Part shown: in pieces, positions 36,915 to 45,714 of the stretch
How positions within the stretch are numbered: the stretch's first letter is position 1
Layout of the letters: each line of letters begins with the position of its first letter
Assembly: GCF_038024105.1 (NCBI RefSeq)
Contig: NZ_CP150661.1
Coordinates: forward strand, 3,563,501 to 3,627,500
Direction of reading: 5' to 3'
DNA length: 64,000 nt
Source of the DNA: Polaribacter butkevichii
GTDB lineage: Bacteria > Bacteroidota > Bacteroidia > Flavobacteriales > Flavobacteriaceae
The notes under the pieces: generated by a model
Database searches by the model: none
What the model saw: the letters and a program-made list of their open reading frames with translations, nothing else
Told to the model about the DNA's origin: nothing
Made by a program: the position numbers and the translations under genes

Positions 36915-36938
36915 AAAACATGACATTTGTCATGTTTT
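36915..36938. promoter_or_regulatory. Perfect Fnr-type box upstream of ccoS
   Basis: AAAACATGAC, ATTT, GTCATGTTTT: a perfect 10-bp inverted repeat with 4-nt spacer, the Fnr/Crp geometry. Its centre is 36.5 bp before the end of the ccoS -7 element, within 1 bp of the arrangement at ccoI. It begins 21 bp after the hemN stop. Confidence 0.75.
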
Positions 36939-36955
36939 AAGAAAGTGACCAATAG

Positions 36956-36963
36956 TATTTTTG
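36956..36963 (+). promoter_or_regulatory. -7 promoter element of the cco operon
   Basis: TATTTTTG, matching TAnnTTTG, 23 nt before the ATG of ccoS. As at ccoI there is no clear -33 TTG and the Fnr-type box lies at the activator position. Confidence 0.6.
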
Positions 36964-36986
36964 AAAAATCAATTATCAGGCAAGAT

Positions 36987-37160
36987 ATGAGCGTAATATA
37001 CCTACTACTAACTATTAGTATACTAGTAGCCATCTTATTTTTTATCGCATTTATTTATTCAGTAAAAACTGGGCAATTTGACGATTCTTATACGCCATCT
37101 GTTCGTATGTTGTTTGATGATGAATTAGTAAAAGATAAAGAAAAATCAACTAAAGATTAA
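36987..37160 (+). CDS. ccoS: cbb3 oxidase assembly protein CcoS
   Basis: A 57-residue bitopic membrane protein: MSVIYLLLTISILVAILFF helix followed by the family motif of CcoS, FDDSYTPSVRMLFDDE. CcoS is needed to insert redox cofactors into cbb3 oxidase. The ATG at 36987 is chosen because upstream in-frame codons overlap the promoter and would put hydrophilic residues before the helix. ccoNO starts 10 bp downstream. Confidence 0.92.
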   Translation: MSVIYLLLTISILVAILFFIAFIYSVKTGQFDDSYTPSVRMLFDDELVKDKEKSTKD

Positions 37161-37170
37161 ATATTAAATT

Positions 37171-39366
37171 ATGGAAATGCAACAATTTTATTACGATAAT
37201 AAGATCGTAAAGAAATTTATCTATGCTACATTATTCTGGGGAATAGTGGGGTTCTCTGTGGGGTTAATGCTCGCTTTTATGTTTTTATTCCCTTACTACA
37301 CAGAAGGAATTTCTTGGTTAAGTTTTGGACGTTTAAGACCATTACACACAAATGCTGTAATTTTTGCCTTTGTAGGTAACGCTATTTTTGCAGGGGTTTA
37401 TTACTCGCTTCAAAGATTGTTAAAAGCAAGAATGGCAAGTAATTTTTTAAGCAATTTTAACTTTTGGGGTTGGCAATTAATTATTGTTGCGGCAGCCATT
37501 ACTTTACCTTTAGGGTATTCTTCATCTAAAGAATATGCAGAGTTAGAGTGGCCAATAGATATTGCAATAGCACTTGTTTGGGTTGCATTTGGTGTTAATA
37601 TGATTTGGACAATCTTACAAAGAAGACAACGTCATTTATATGTAGCAATTTGGTTTTATTTAGCAACCTTTGTAACGGTAGCTGTATTACATATTTTTAA
37701 CAGTTTAGCATTGCCGGTTACCTTTTTAAAATCTTATTCTGTTTATGCAGGGGTACAAGATGCATTGGTACAATGGTGGTACGGACATAATGCCGTAGCA
37801 TTTTTCTTAACAACACCTTTTTTAGGGTTAATGTATTATTTTGTGCCTAAAGCAGCAAACAGACCTGTATATTCTTATAGATTATCTATTGTTCACTTTT
37901 GGTCATTAATTTTTATCTATATCTGGGCAGGACCACACCATTTATTATATACAGCATTACCATCTTGGGCGCAAAACTTAGGAGTTGCATTTTCTATTAT
38001 GTTATTGGCTCCATCTTGGGGAGGTATGATAAACGGTTTGTTAACCTTGCGTGGTGCTTGGGATAAAGTTAGAACAGATCCTGTTTTAAAATTTATGGTA
38101 GTTGCAATTACAGGATATGGTATGGCAACTTTTGAAGGACCAATGTTGTCTTTAAAAAATGTAAACGCAATTGCACACTTTAGTGATTGGATTATAGCAC
38201 ACGTACACGTTGGTGCATTAGCTTGGAATGGTTTCTTAACGTTTGGTATGTTGTATTGGATGATACCAAAAATGTTTAAAACAAAATTACATTCTGTTGC
38301 ATTAGCAAATGTGCACTTTTGGATTGGTACTTTAGGTATTATATTGTATACGTTACCAATGTATGTGGCAGGTTTTGTACAAGCTTCTATGTGGAAACAA
38401 TTTAATCCTGATGGATCTTTAACTTATGGTAACTTTTTAGAAACTGTAAATGAAATTATACCAATGTACTGGATGCGTGCTATTGGAGGTAGTATGTATA
38501 TTATTGGTGCATTTGTAATGTTATATAATATTGTTAGAACAGTTAGATCTGGTAGTGATGTAACCGATGAGTTAGCAGAAGCACCTGCATTAACTAAAGT
38601 TTCTAAATATAGAACAAAAGGTGAAGGTTGGCACACATGGTTAGAAAGAAAACCAATTAAATTAACAATTTATGCAACTATTGCCATTTTAATTGGTGGT
38701 GCAGTGCAAATTATACCAACATTATTAATAAAATCTAATATACCTACAATTAGTAGTGTAAAACCATACACACCATTAGAGTTACAAGGTAGAGATATCT
38801 ATATTAGAGAAGGTTGTGTTGGGTGTCACTCTCAAATGGTTAGACCATTTAGAAGTGAGGTAGAACGTTATGGAGAATACTCTAAAGCAGGTGAGTTTGT
38901 ATACGATCATCCATTTTTATGGGGATCTAAACGTACCGGACCAGATTTACATAGAGTAGGAGCTAAATATTCAGATAGCTGGCACTTAAATCACATGTAT
39001 GATCCACAAAGTACATCGCCAGGTTCTATTATGCCTTCTTATAAATGGTTAATTACAGATGAACTATATAAAGGAGATATAGAAAGTAAAATGGAAGTAA
39101 TGGTAACTTTAGGTGTTCCGTACACTAAAGATGAAATAGCAAATGCACAACAGCACATGTTAAAGCAAGGTACTAAAATTGAAGAAAACTTACATTCAGA
39201 TCCAGATTTTGCAAAAAATTATGAAGCAGATAAAAAGTATGCAGAAGAAAACGGATTGCCTTTTATAGAAATGAAAAACAGAGAAATTGTAGCAGTTATT
39301 GCTTATATACAACGTTTAGGTACAGATATAAAAGTTAAAGACGAACAAAAAATTTCTAAAAATTAA
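37171..39366 (+). CDS. ccoNO: cbb3-type cytochrome oxidase subunits I and II fused (CcoNO)
   Basis: A 731-residue fusion. Residues 1 to about 480 are the heme-copper subunit CcoN with many transmembrane helices and heme/CuB histidines (RPLHTNAVIFAF, WWYGHNAVAFFLT, GPHHLLYT, HVHVGALAWNGF). A further helix leads into CcoO with the single c-heme site CVGCH (about residue 549) and MVRPFRSEVERYGEYS; Met ligand candidates include GSIMPSYKW. The fusion is common in Bacteroidota. The complex is the high-affinity terminal oxidase used at low oxygen. Confidence 0.95.
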   Translation: MEMQQFYYDNKIVKKFIYATLFWGIVGFSVGLMLAFMFLFPYYTEGISWLSFGRLRPLHTNAVIFAFVGNAIFAGVYYSLQRLLKARMASNFLSNFNFWGWQLIIVAAAITLPLGYSSSKEYAELEWPIDIAIALVWVAFGVNMIWTILQRRQRHLYVAIWFYLATFVTVAVLHIFNSLALPVTFLKSYSVYAGVQDALVQWWYGHNAVAFFLTTPFLGLMYYFVPKAANRPVYSYRLSIVHFWSLIFIYIWAGPHHLLYTALPSWAQNLGVAFSIMLLAPSWGGMINGLLTLRGAWDKVRTDPVLKFMVVAITGYGMATFEGPMLSLKNVNAIAHFSDWIIAHVHVGALAWNGFLTFGMLYWMIPKMFKTKLHSVALANVHFWIGTLGIILYTLPMYVAGFVQASMWKQFNPDGSLTYGNFLETVNEIIPMYWMRAIGGSMYIIGAFVMLYNIVRTVRSGSDVTDELAEAPALTKVSKYRTKGEGWHTWLERKPIKLTIYATIAILIGGAVQIIPTLLIKSNIPTISSVKPYTPLELQGRDIYIREGCVGCHSQMVRPFRSEVERYGEYSKAGEFVYDHPFLWGSKRTGPDLHRVGAKYSDSWHLNHMYDPQSTSPGSIMPSYKWLITDELYKGDIESKMEVMVTLGVPYTKDEIANAQQHMLKQGTKIEENLHSDPDFAKNYEADKKYAEENGLPFIEMKNREIVAVIAYIQRLGTDIKVKDEQKISKN

Positions 39367-39369
39367 GTT

Positions 39370-39537
39370 ATGTTAAAATTTGTAAAAAATTATATGGTAA
39401 CAATTACTGGTGTAGAAATATATCCTTTAATATCATTAATCATATTCTTCTCTTTTTTCATGGTCTTGTTTTGGTGGGTTTTTACTGCGAAAAAAGAATA
39501 TATAAATACGGTAAGTAATTTGCCATTAGATAATTAA
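39370..39537 (+). CDS. ccoQ: CcoQ-like small cbb3 oxidase subunit
   Basis: A 55-residue frame, ATG at 39370, stop TAA at 39535-39537, between ccoNO (3-bp gap) and ccoP (11-bp gap). It has one transmembrane helix (LISLIIFFSFFMVLFWWVF) followed by TAKKEYINTVSNLPLDN, the plan and length of CcoQ/FixQ. CcoQ stabilises the oxidase complex. Confidence 0.85.
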   Translation: MLKFVKNYMVTITGVEIYPLISLIIFFSFFMVLFWWVFTAKKEYINTVSNLPLDN

Positions 39538-39548
39538 AACGAAAAAAA

Positions 39549-40406
39549 ATGAAAAAGTATTTTCAATCTACGGTATATATAATTTTTGTAATTGTTACGT
39601 TTTTAGCACTTGCAAAGTCGTTTATGGTGTACGAAAACCCATTTAATGTTTATGAGAATCCTTTAGTATGGCTAGCTCTAATTGCTTTTGTATTGGTTGT
39701 TGTTTTAAAAGAAATGGTAAATGTAATTGCCATTAATAAAGCTACAGAATTGCAAAATGAAAAATTAGGAATTGTTCCTGAAGAAAGTAATGCTTGGATT
39801 AAAAAAGTATTAAAATCTTGGACAAGATCTAAAGATATTGATAGTGAAGAAGAAATTATCTTAGACCATAATTATGATGGAATTCAAGAATTAGATAATA
39901 CATTACCACCTTGGTGGGTGTATTTATTCTATGCTTCTATTGTTTTTGCAGTAGTTTATATGGTAAGATTTCATGTGTTAGATGGAGATGATCAAATTGT
40001 AGAGTATGAAAAAGCCGTTGCAGAAGCTAAAGCATCGTTAAAAAAATACAAGTCTACAGCTACAGATTTAATTACAGCAGAGAGTGTTACCTTATTGACT
40101 GATGATAAAGATTTAGCCAGAGGTAAAGCAATATTTAAGTTAAACTGTGCCTCTTGTCATATTGCTGATGGAGGTGGCTCTATTGGGCCAAATTTAACAG
40201 ATGAGTTTTGGATTTTAGGAGGAGGAATCAAAAATGTATTTACCACCATATCTAATGGAGGTAGAGATGGTAAAGGAATGATTGCTTGGAATAAAACTTT
40301 AAAAGCAGCAGACATTCAAAAAGTAGGTAGTTATGTAATTTCTTTACAAGGAACTACACCTGCAAACCCAAAAGCTCCTCAAGGAGAAAAATGGGTAGCT
40401 GAATAA
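39549..40406 (+). CDS. ccoP: cbb3 oxidase cytochrome c subunit CcoP (single heme site)
   Basis: A 285-residue membrane-bound cytochrome c. Two N-terminal helices (about residues 8-26 and 36-56), then the CcoP-type segment DGIQELDNTLPPWWVYLFYASIVFA with a third helix, then one class I cytochrome domain with CASCH at about residue 200 and NLTDEFWILGG. Proteobacterial CcoP has two CxxCH motifs; only one is present here, a form known in Bacteroidota. It passes electrons from soluble cytochrome c to CcoO. Confidence 0.93.
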   Translation: MKKYFQSTVYIIFVIVTFLALAKSFMVYENPFNVYENPLVWLALIAFVLVVVLKEMVNVIAINKATELQNEKLGIVPEESNAWIKKVLKSWTRSKDIDSEEEIILDHNYDGIQELDNTLPPWWVYLFYASIVFAVVYMVRFHVLDGDDQIVEYEKAVAEAKASLKKYKSTATDLITAESVTLLTDDKDLARGKAIFKLNCASCHIADGGGSIGPNLTDEFWILGGGIKNVFTTISNGGRDGKGMIAWNKTLKAADIQKVGSYVISLQGTTPANPKAPQGEKWVAE

Positions 40407-40437
40407 AAATAAATAGTATAAATGTGTTGAGGTAATT

Positions 40438-41859
40438 ATGGAAACTCCTAAAAACGAGAAATTTAGAGACAGTATCAGTACGATAGACGAATCGGGTAAT
40501 CGTTCTTGGGTTTTTCCTAAAAAGCCTAGTGGTAAATTCTATAAATACAGGTCGTATGTTAGTTATTTCTTATTAATTTTCCTACTAACGGCTCCTTTTA
40601 TAAAAATTAACGGAAATCAGTTTTTACTATTTAATGTTTTAGAACGTAAATTTAATATTTTCGGATTTCCTTTTTGGCCACAAGATTTTCACTTGTTAGT
40701 TATTTCAATGATTATTGGAGTAGTGTTTATTATACTATTTACAGTAATTTTTGGACGTATTTTCTGTGGATGGATTTGTCCACAAACTATTTTTTTAGAA
40801 ATGGTTTTCAGAAAAATAGAATACTGGATAGATGGAGATAGAGGAAAACAAATTCGTTTAGACAAACAACCTTGGAATGCCGAAAAAATTAGAAAAAGAC
40901 TTTTAAAATGGTTTATTTTCTTTGTGATCTCTTTTATTATTGCAAACGTATTTTTAGCTTATTTAATAGGTGGTGATACCCTTATAAGTTACATTACTGG
41001 AAACCCGTTTGATAATATTAGTACATTTATTTCATTAACAATTTTTACCTGTGTTTTCTATTTTATATTTGCTTGGTTTAGAGAGCAAGTATGTATTATA
41101 GCTTGTCCTTATGGTAGGTTACAAGGTGTTTTATTAGATAATAAAACGATCAATGTTGCTTACGATTATAAACGAGGAGAAAGAGAAGAAGGACGATCTA
41201 AATTTAAGAAAAATGAAGATAGAGAAGCTTTAGGTAAAGGAGATTGTATCGATTGTAAACAATGTGTGGTTGTTTGCCCTACAGGAATAGATATTAGAAA
41301 TGGTACGCAATTAGAATGTGTAAACTGTACCGCTTGTATTGACGAATGCGATCATATGATGGAGAGTGTTGGTTTGCCAAAAGGATTAATTAGATATGAA
41401 AGTGAAGAAAATATAGAAAATAAGAAGCCTTTTAAATTAAATGCAAGAATAAAAGGATATTCTGCAGTGTTATTTATTTTAGTGGGTATTTTAATAGGGA
41501 TGTTATTTTTAAGAAATGATGTAGAGGCTACAATTTTAAGGTTGCCAGGTCAGTTGTATCAACATAAAGAAAATAATATTATTAGTAATGTTTATACTTT
41601 TAAAGTGATTAATAAAACTACAAAAGATATAAATAATGTTAGTTATAAAATACTTTCTCATAAAGGAACCATAAAATTAGTGTCTAATCATGATTTTGTA
41701 GTGCCTAAACAAGGTCTTGCAGAAGGAACCTTATTTATAGAAATTAATTCGGCTGCTTTAGAAAAAGATAAAATTAAATTAGAGATTGGTGTTTATAGCG
41801 ATGATAAATTAATTGAAACAACAACAACAAACTTTTTAGGACCAAGAAGTTATAAATAA
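40438..41859 (+). CDS. ccoG: cbb3 oxidase accessory ferredoxin CcoG
   Basis: A 473-residue membrane-bound polyferredoxin of the CcoG/FixG/RdxA family, which reduces copper during cbb3 assembly. It has four or five transmembrane helices, the CGWICPQTIFLEM motif, two 4Fe-4S cysteine clusters (CIDCKQCVVVCP and CVNCTACIDECD) and a C-terminal periplasmic immunoglobulin-like domain. Full length. fixH follows after 8 bp. Confidence 0.94.
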   Translation: METPKNEKFRDSISTIDESGNRSWVFPKKPSGKFYKYRSYVSYFLLIFLLTAPFIKINGNQFLLFNVLERKFNIFGFPFWPQDFHLLVISMIIGVVFIILFTVIFGRIFCGWICPQTIFLEMVFRKIEYWIDGDRGKQIRLDKQPWNAEKIRKRLLKWFIFFVISFIIANVFLAYLIGGDTLISYITGNPFDNISTFISLTIFTCVFYFIFAWFREQVCIIACPYGRLQGVLLDNKTINVAYDYKRGEREEGRSKFKKNEDREALGKGDCIDCKQCVVVCPTGIDIRNGTQLECVNCTACIDECDHMMESVGLPKGLIRYESEENIENKKPFKLNARIKGYSAVLFILVGILIGMLFLRNDVEATILRLPGQLYQHKENNIISNVYTFKVINKTTKDINNVSYKILSHKGTIKLVSNHDFVVPKQGLAEGTLFIEINSAALEKDKIKLEIGVYSDDKLIETTTTNFLGPRSYK

Positions 41860-41867
41860 CTAAGATT

Positions 41868-42314
41868 ATGAAATTTAATTGGGGAACAGGAATTGTTATT
41901 GCAATTGTAGCTTTTATGAGTTTTATATTATTCTTGGTGATTACCATGAGTACAGATAACACGTATAGTTACGATTTGGTTACAGAAAAGTATTACGAAC
42001 AAGAGTTGGGGTTTCAAGATGAAATTAATGCCGAAAAAAATGCGTTCGAACTAAAAGAAAGAGTACTAATCAAAAGAACAAATGAAGGTTTAAAAATAGC
42101 ATTTCCTAAAGAGTTTTCTCCAGAAGAAATTAAAGGAAAAGTGTTCCTATATAGACCGTCTAATAAACAATTAGATTTTGAAATACCTATTTCAATCTCT
42201 AATACATATTTGCTCGTGCCTGAGAAACGTTTATTAGATGGTCGTTGGAACATTACTATAGCTTTCAAATATAATAATAAAGAATACTTAATAAAAAAAG
42301 AAATAGAATATTAA
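41868..42314 (+). CDS. FixH/CcoH family protein
   Basis: A 148-residue bitopic protein: short N-terminus MKFNWGTG, one helix (VIAIVAFMSFILFLVIT), then a periplasmic domain opening TYSYDLVTEKYYEQELGFQDEINAEKNA. This is the FixH pattern, seen with CcoG in oxidase assembly. Last gene of the tightly packed cco operon. Confidence 0.87.
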   Translation: MKFNWGTGIVIAIVAFMSFILFLVITMSTDNTYSYDLVTEKYYEQELGFQDEINAEKNAFELKERVLIKRTNEGLKIAFPKEFSPEEIKGKVFLYRPSNKQLDFEIPISISNTYLLVPEKRLLDGRWNITIAFKYNNKEYLIKKEIEY

Positions 42315-42504
42315 CGTTTCAATAAATATTAATTTAAAATAACAAGAGGTAAATTTACAATGATTTTTTTTAAGATTAAGTTTTTGCTACTTGTAAAACT
42401 ATAATTTGTGTTTTTTTTAAATAAGTATAGATCAATTATTGGGGATTTTAAAGGAAAATTAGCATAAAAAAATATTAATAAATTTATTTGAATCAATCCT
42501 ATTT

Positions 42505-43203
42505 ATGTTTCTATCAGCAATTATCTTTGGTTTATTAGGGAGCTTCCATTGCGTGGGTATGTGTGGGCCAATAGCCTTTATGTTACCAATTGATAGACAA
42601 AACAAAACAAAAGGTTTTCTGCAAATTTTAATTTATCATTTCGGAAGATTATTAAGCTATAGTTTAATAGGCTTGTTATTTGGCTTTCTTGGAAAGGGCT
42701 TTTATTTTTTTGGCTTTCAACAACAATTATCGATTATAGTAGGACTTAGCATGATTTTTGTAATTCTATTTCCAAAACTTTTTTCGAAAGTAAATTTTTC
42801 TAAAAATATAAATAAAGTAGTTTTTAAAGTAAAGAATGCTTTAGGAAAAGAACTTAAGAAAAAAAGAAATGATACTTTTTTTACCATAGGTTTTTTAAAT
42901 GGATTTTTACCTTGTGGTTTGGTGTACATGGCTGTTTTTGGAGCTTTAGCAACAACAAACCCTTTTTCGGGTAGTTTGTATATGTTTTTATTTGGTCTAG
43001 GTACAATTCCGCTTATGACTTCAGTGGTCTATTTAGGTAATTTTACCAAAGGAACTTTTAGAAAAAGAATAAAAAAAGTAATTCCAATTGTAGTTGTTTT
43101 TATTGGAGTTTTATTTGTTTTAAGAGGTTTAGGATTGGGCATTCCATACATTTCTCCAGCACCCGTTGTAGATTTAGTTACTTCTAATAGTTCTTGTCAT
43201 TAG
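42505..43203 (+). CDS. Sulfite exporter TauE/SafE-family (UreH-like) membrane protein
   Basis: A 232-residue protein with about six transmembrane helices and the signature GSFHCVGMCGPIAFMLP near the N-terminus, then a second Cys motif GFLNGFLPCGLVYMA. The pattern of Cys-bearing membrane helices at a cco operon suggests metal or cytochrome assembly (CcdA/SafE-like), as seen next to ccoG in relatives. It follows fixH by 190 bp, so may have its own promoter. Confidence 0.85.
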   Translation: MFLSAIIFGLLGSFHCVGMCGPIAFMLPIDRQNKTKGFLQILIYHFGRLLSYSLIGLLFGFLGKGFYFFGFQQQLSIIVGLSMIFVILFPKLFSKVNFSKNINKVVFKVKNALGKELKKKRNDTFFTIGFLNGFLPCGLVYMAVFGALATTNPFSGSLYMFLFGLGTIPLMTSVVYLGNFTKGTFRKRIKKVIPIVVVFIGVLFVLRGLGLGIPYISPAPVVDLVTSNSSCH

Positions 43204-43311
43204 TTTTTTTGTTATAAAATATGGTGCTTATTGTATTTTATATCTTTAAAAATAGAAGAACAATACTGTTAAATCTTTGACTAGCAAAGTATTTATTATA
43301 AGAAAAAAGTA

Positions 43312-43319
43312 TATATTTG
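43312..43319 (+). promoter_or_regulatory. -7 promoter element of the PorP/SprF-like gene
   Basis: TATATTTG, matching TAnnTTTG, 25 nt before the ATG at 43345. A TTG at 43277 is 32 nt away, too far for a standard -33 element. Confidence 0.5.
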
Positions 43320-43344
43320 GTAACTTAAGACTAATCTCCCTTCA

Positions 43345-44325
43345 ATGAAATTAAATTACGTACGATTTTGCCTTCTATGTGTTTTATTTTTTTCTGTTAA
43401 AAGTCACGCACAAGAGACTTTACCTATATATCAAGATTATTTATCAGACAATGTATATTTAGTACATCCTTCTGCTGCAGGTATTGGTAATTCCAGTAAA
43501 TTACGTTTTACGGCGAGACAACAATGGGCAGGTATACCAGATGCTCCGTCTTTACAAACTTTGAGTTATCATTCTAGATTTGGAGAAGAAACTAATGCAG
43601 CATTTGGTGTTGTGTTATTTAATGATAAAAATGGATATCATTCTCAAAAAGGAATTCAAGGAACATATGCGTATCATTTACAATTAAGTGATGGTCATTT
43701 TTTTGAGCAACTGTCTTTTGGCTTATCTCTTACTTTTGTTCAAAATCAATCAGACCAAAGGTCTTTTGAAAGTGATGATGTGCCTGCTATTGTGCAAAGT
43801 ACAAGTTATTACAATTCAGATTTTGGAGTAGCGTATCATCGTGGTGGTTTATCATCATATTTTACGGTAAAAAACTTATTCTTAACGGCAAAAAATAATT
43901 TAAATATTCAAGAATCTTTAGATTTAAGAAACTATGTTTTTTCTGCTGGGTTTTATTATGATAAATTTTATCATTTTCAATTAGAACCTTCTTTTATGTT
44001 GCAGTTAAAAGAAAGTACCGGACAACGTATTGCAGATTTTAATATAAAAGCTTACAAGACATTTAAAAAAACTCAAATGTGGGTAGCTTTGTCTTATCGT
44101 AGAAGCTTTGATTCTAATTCTATTAATAATGCTCAATTTATTTCTCCTATAATCGGCTTAAATTATAAAAACTTACTATTTTCTTATACCTATACCAACC
44201 AATTAGAAAGTGTTGTTTTAACCAATTCAGGTTTTCATCAAATTACTTTAGGTTTGAATTTATGGACAAAAGAAAAAACATGGCGTAGTATGCCAAATAT
44301 TAATAATTCATTTATAGGTTTCTAG
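43345..44325 (+). CDS. PorP/SprF-family type IX secretion-associated outer membrane protein
   Basis: A 326-residue outer-membrane protein with signal peptide ending SVKSHAQ and the family start LPIYQDYLSDNVYLVHPSAAGIGNSSKLRFTARQQWAG. The rest alternates beta strands ending in aromatic residues, typical of an outer-membrane barrel. PorP/SprF proteins anchor type IX cargo such as gliding adhesins. No sprB-like adhesin gene is next to it. Its stop codon overlaps that of the convergent murI (shared CTAG at 44322-44325). Confidence 0.88.
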   Translation: MKLNYVRFCLLCVLFFSVKSHAQETLPIYQDYLSDNVYLVHPSAAGIGNSSKLRFTARQQWAGIPDAPSLQTLSYHSRFGEETNAAFGVVLFNDKNGYHSQKGIQGTYAYHLQLSDGHFFEQLSFGLSLTFVQNQSDQRSFESDDVPAIVQSTSYYNSDFGVAYHRGGLSSYFTVKNLFLTAKNNLNIQESLDLRNYVFSAGFYYDKFYHFQLEPSFMLQLKESTGQRIADFNIKAYKTFKKTQMWVALSYRRSFDSNSINNAQFISPIIGLNYKNLLFSYTYTNQLESVVLTNSGFHQITLGLNLWTKEKTWRSMPNINNSFIGF

Positions 44326-45119
44326 AATTCCTTTTCGGTAATTTTTATTTCTTTGCTTTTGTTGGATATTAACATTTCTAAAACATCTTTGTTTTTATTG
44401 ATGAAAAATTGATAAGAACCCTTGTTGTTACTTGTGTTTATTAATTGATGCTTTTCTAGAATGTTTTTTGTTTGTTTTGCAACCGCTTCACCAGAATCTA
44501 TAATCTGAATTTTATTACCTACCAATTTTCTTATTTGTGGAATAAGGTAAGGGTAGTGGGTACAACCCAAAACTAAGCAGTCTACATTGTCTTCTATTAA
44601 AGGGGTAATGTAAGTAGATAATAAGGCTGTCATTTGCTTAGAATGCAGCTTTCCGCTTTCAATGAGTTCTACCAAACCTTTTCCTATAATTTCTTTACGT
44701 ATTATATTATGATTGATAGTGTGAGAAGTTTTTTCAAACAATTCACTATTTAAAGTGCCTTTTGTAGCTAATATCCCTATTTTATTTGTTTTGGTATGTA
44801 AAGCAGCAGTTTTAATTGCGGGTTCTATTCCTATAAACGGAATGTTGTATTTTTCTCTTAAAACTTTAATGGCATTTGTAGTTGCTGTATTGCAGGCAAC
44901 AATTATTATTTTACAATTCTGAGCCAATAAAAATTCGGTATTCTTAATAGAAAGATTGATGATTTCTTGTTTGGTTTTTTCGCCGTATGGCGCATTTTTA
45001 CTATCGGAAAGATAAATAGTATTCTCTTGTGGTAAGAGTGCGTTAATTTCTTTCCAAATAGAGGTTCCGCCAACACCTGAGTCGAATATGCCAATAGGAA
45101 ATTTGTTGTTTTTTACCAT
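44322..45119 (-). CDS. murI: Glutamate racemase
   Basis: A 265-residue racemase supplying D-glutamate for peptidoglycan. The two catalytic cysteines are in VACNTATTNAI (about residue 77) and VLGCTHYPYLIP (about residue 188), with the N-terminal IGIFDSGVGGTSI motif. Unlike the racemase at 28231 it has no extra N-terminus. It lies downstream of ompH on the same strand, separated by a terminator. Confidence 0.95.
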   Translation of the reverse strand: MVKNNKFPIGIFDSGVGGTSIWKEINALLPQENTIYLSDSKNAPYGEKTKQEIINLSIKNTEFLLAQNCKIIIVACNTATTNAIKVLREKYNIPFIGIEPAIKTAALHTKTNKIGILATKGTLNSELFEKTSHTINHNIIRKEIIGKGLVELIESGKLHSKQMTALLSTYITPLIEDNVDCLVLGCTHYPYLIPQIRKLVGNKIQIIDSGEAVAKQTKNILEKHQLINTSNNKGSYQFFINKNKDVLEMLISNKSKEIKITEKEF

Positions 45120-45134
45120 GGTTTGTAAAAATAA

Positions 45135-45163
45135 AAAAACCTACTGATATTCAGTAGGTTTTT
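45135..45163 (-). terminator. Intrinsic terminator between ompH and murI
   Basis: A 13-bp perfect stem (45135-45147 with 45151-45163) with 3-nt loop and A/T tracts, lying 26 bp after the end of the ompH gene and 16 bp before the murI start, so murI needs its own promoter or readthrough. Confidence 0.88.
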
Positions 45164-45188
45164 AATTTGTAATATTATGTGCTTTTAA

Positions 45189-45695
45189 TTAGAAACCTAA
45201 TTTAGCTTTTACATCATTAAAAAGATCTTCTCCTTTTTTAACTAGTAAGCCTTTACCTACAGAAGCATCTAATACGTATAAAATACTTTTAGAAGCAGCA
45301 ACAGCGTCAATTGCTTTTTGCGCTTTTTCTATAATAGGTTGTAAACCTTCATTTTGTTTTTTCTGCATGTCTTGGTACGCAAATCTTCTTGCTTGTTCAA
45401 TTTTAGCAGCTTCTTGTTGTAATTCTTGAGCTCTTTTATCATTAGTCTCATTGGTTTGGCCTTTAGATTCAGCAACATATTTTTGTCTAGTTGCTTCAAT
45501 TTTTTTCTCCATACCAGTAATTTCGTCTTGGTAAGTTTTACCAAGCTTTTCCATGTCTAATTTAAGAGTTTTTGTTTGTGGCATTTCTGCTACTAATTTT
45601 TCAAAGTCTATATGACCTATCTTTTGTGCATTTGCAACACCAGCTAATCCTAAAGTAAATACAGCAATTAATAGTAACGATTTTAAATTTTTCAT
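45189..45695 (-). CDS. OmpH/Skp-family periplasmic chaperone (copy 2)
   Basis: A 168-residue protein with signal peptide (LAGVANA-Q) and the OmpH start KIGHIDFEKLVAEMPQTKTL, then a long charged coiled coil and the closing LYVLDASVGKGLLVKKGEDLF. Skp holds unfolded outer-membrane proteins for BamA. It is the last of the tandem pair behind bamA (19-bp gap). Confidence 0.9.
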   Translation of the reverse strand: MKNLKSLLLIAVFTLGLAGVANAQKIGHIDFEKLVAEMPQTKTLKLDMEKLGKTYQDEITGMEKKIEATRQKYVAESKGQTNETNDKRAQELQQEAAKIEQARRFAYQDMQKKQNEGLQPIIEKAQKAIDAVAASKSILYVLDASVGKGLLVKKGEDLFNDVKAKLGF

Positions 45696-45714
45696 TCTTG
45701 TTTTAATTTAATTA

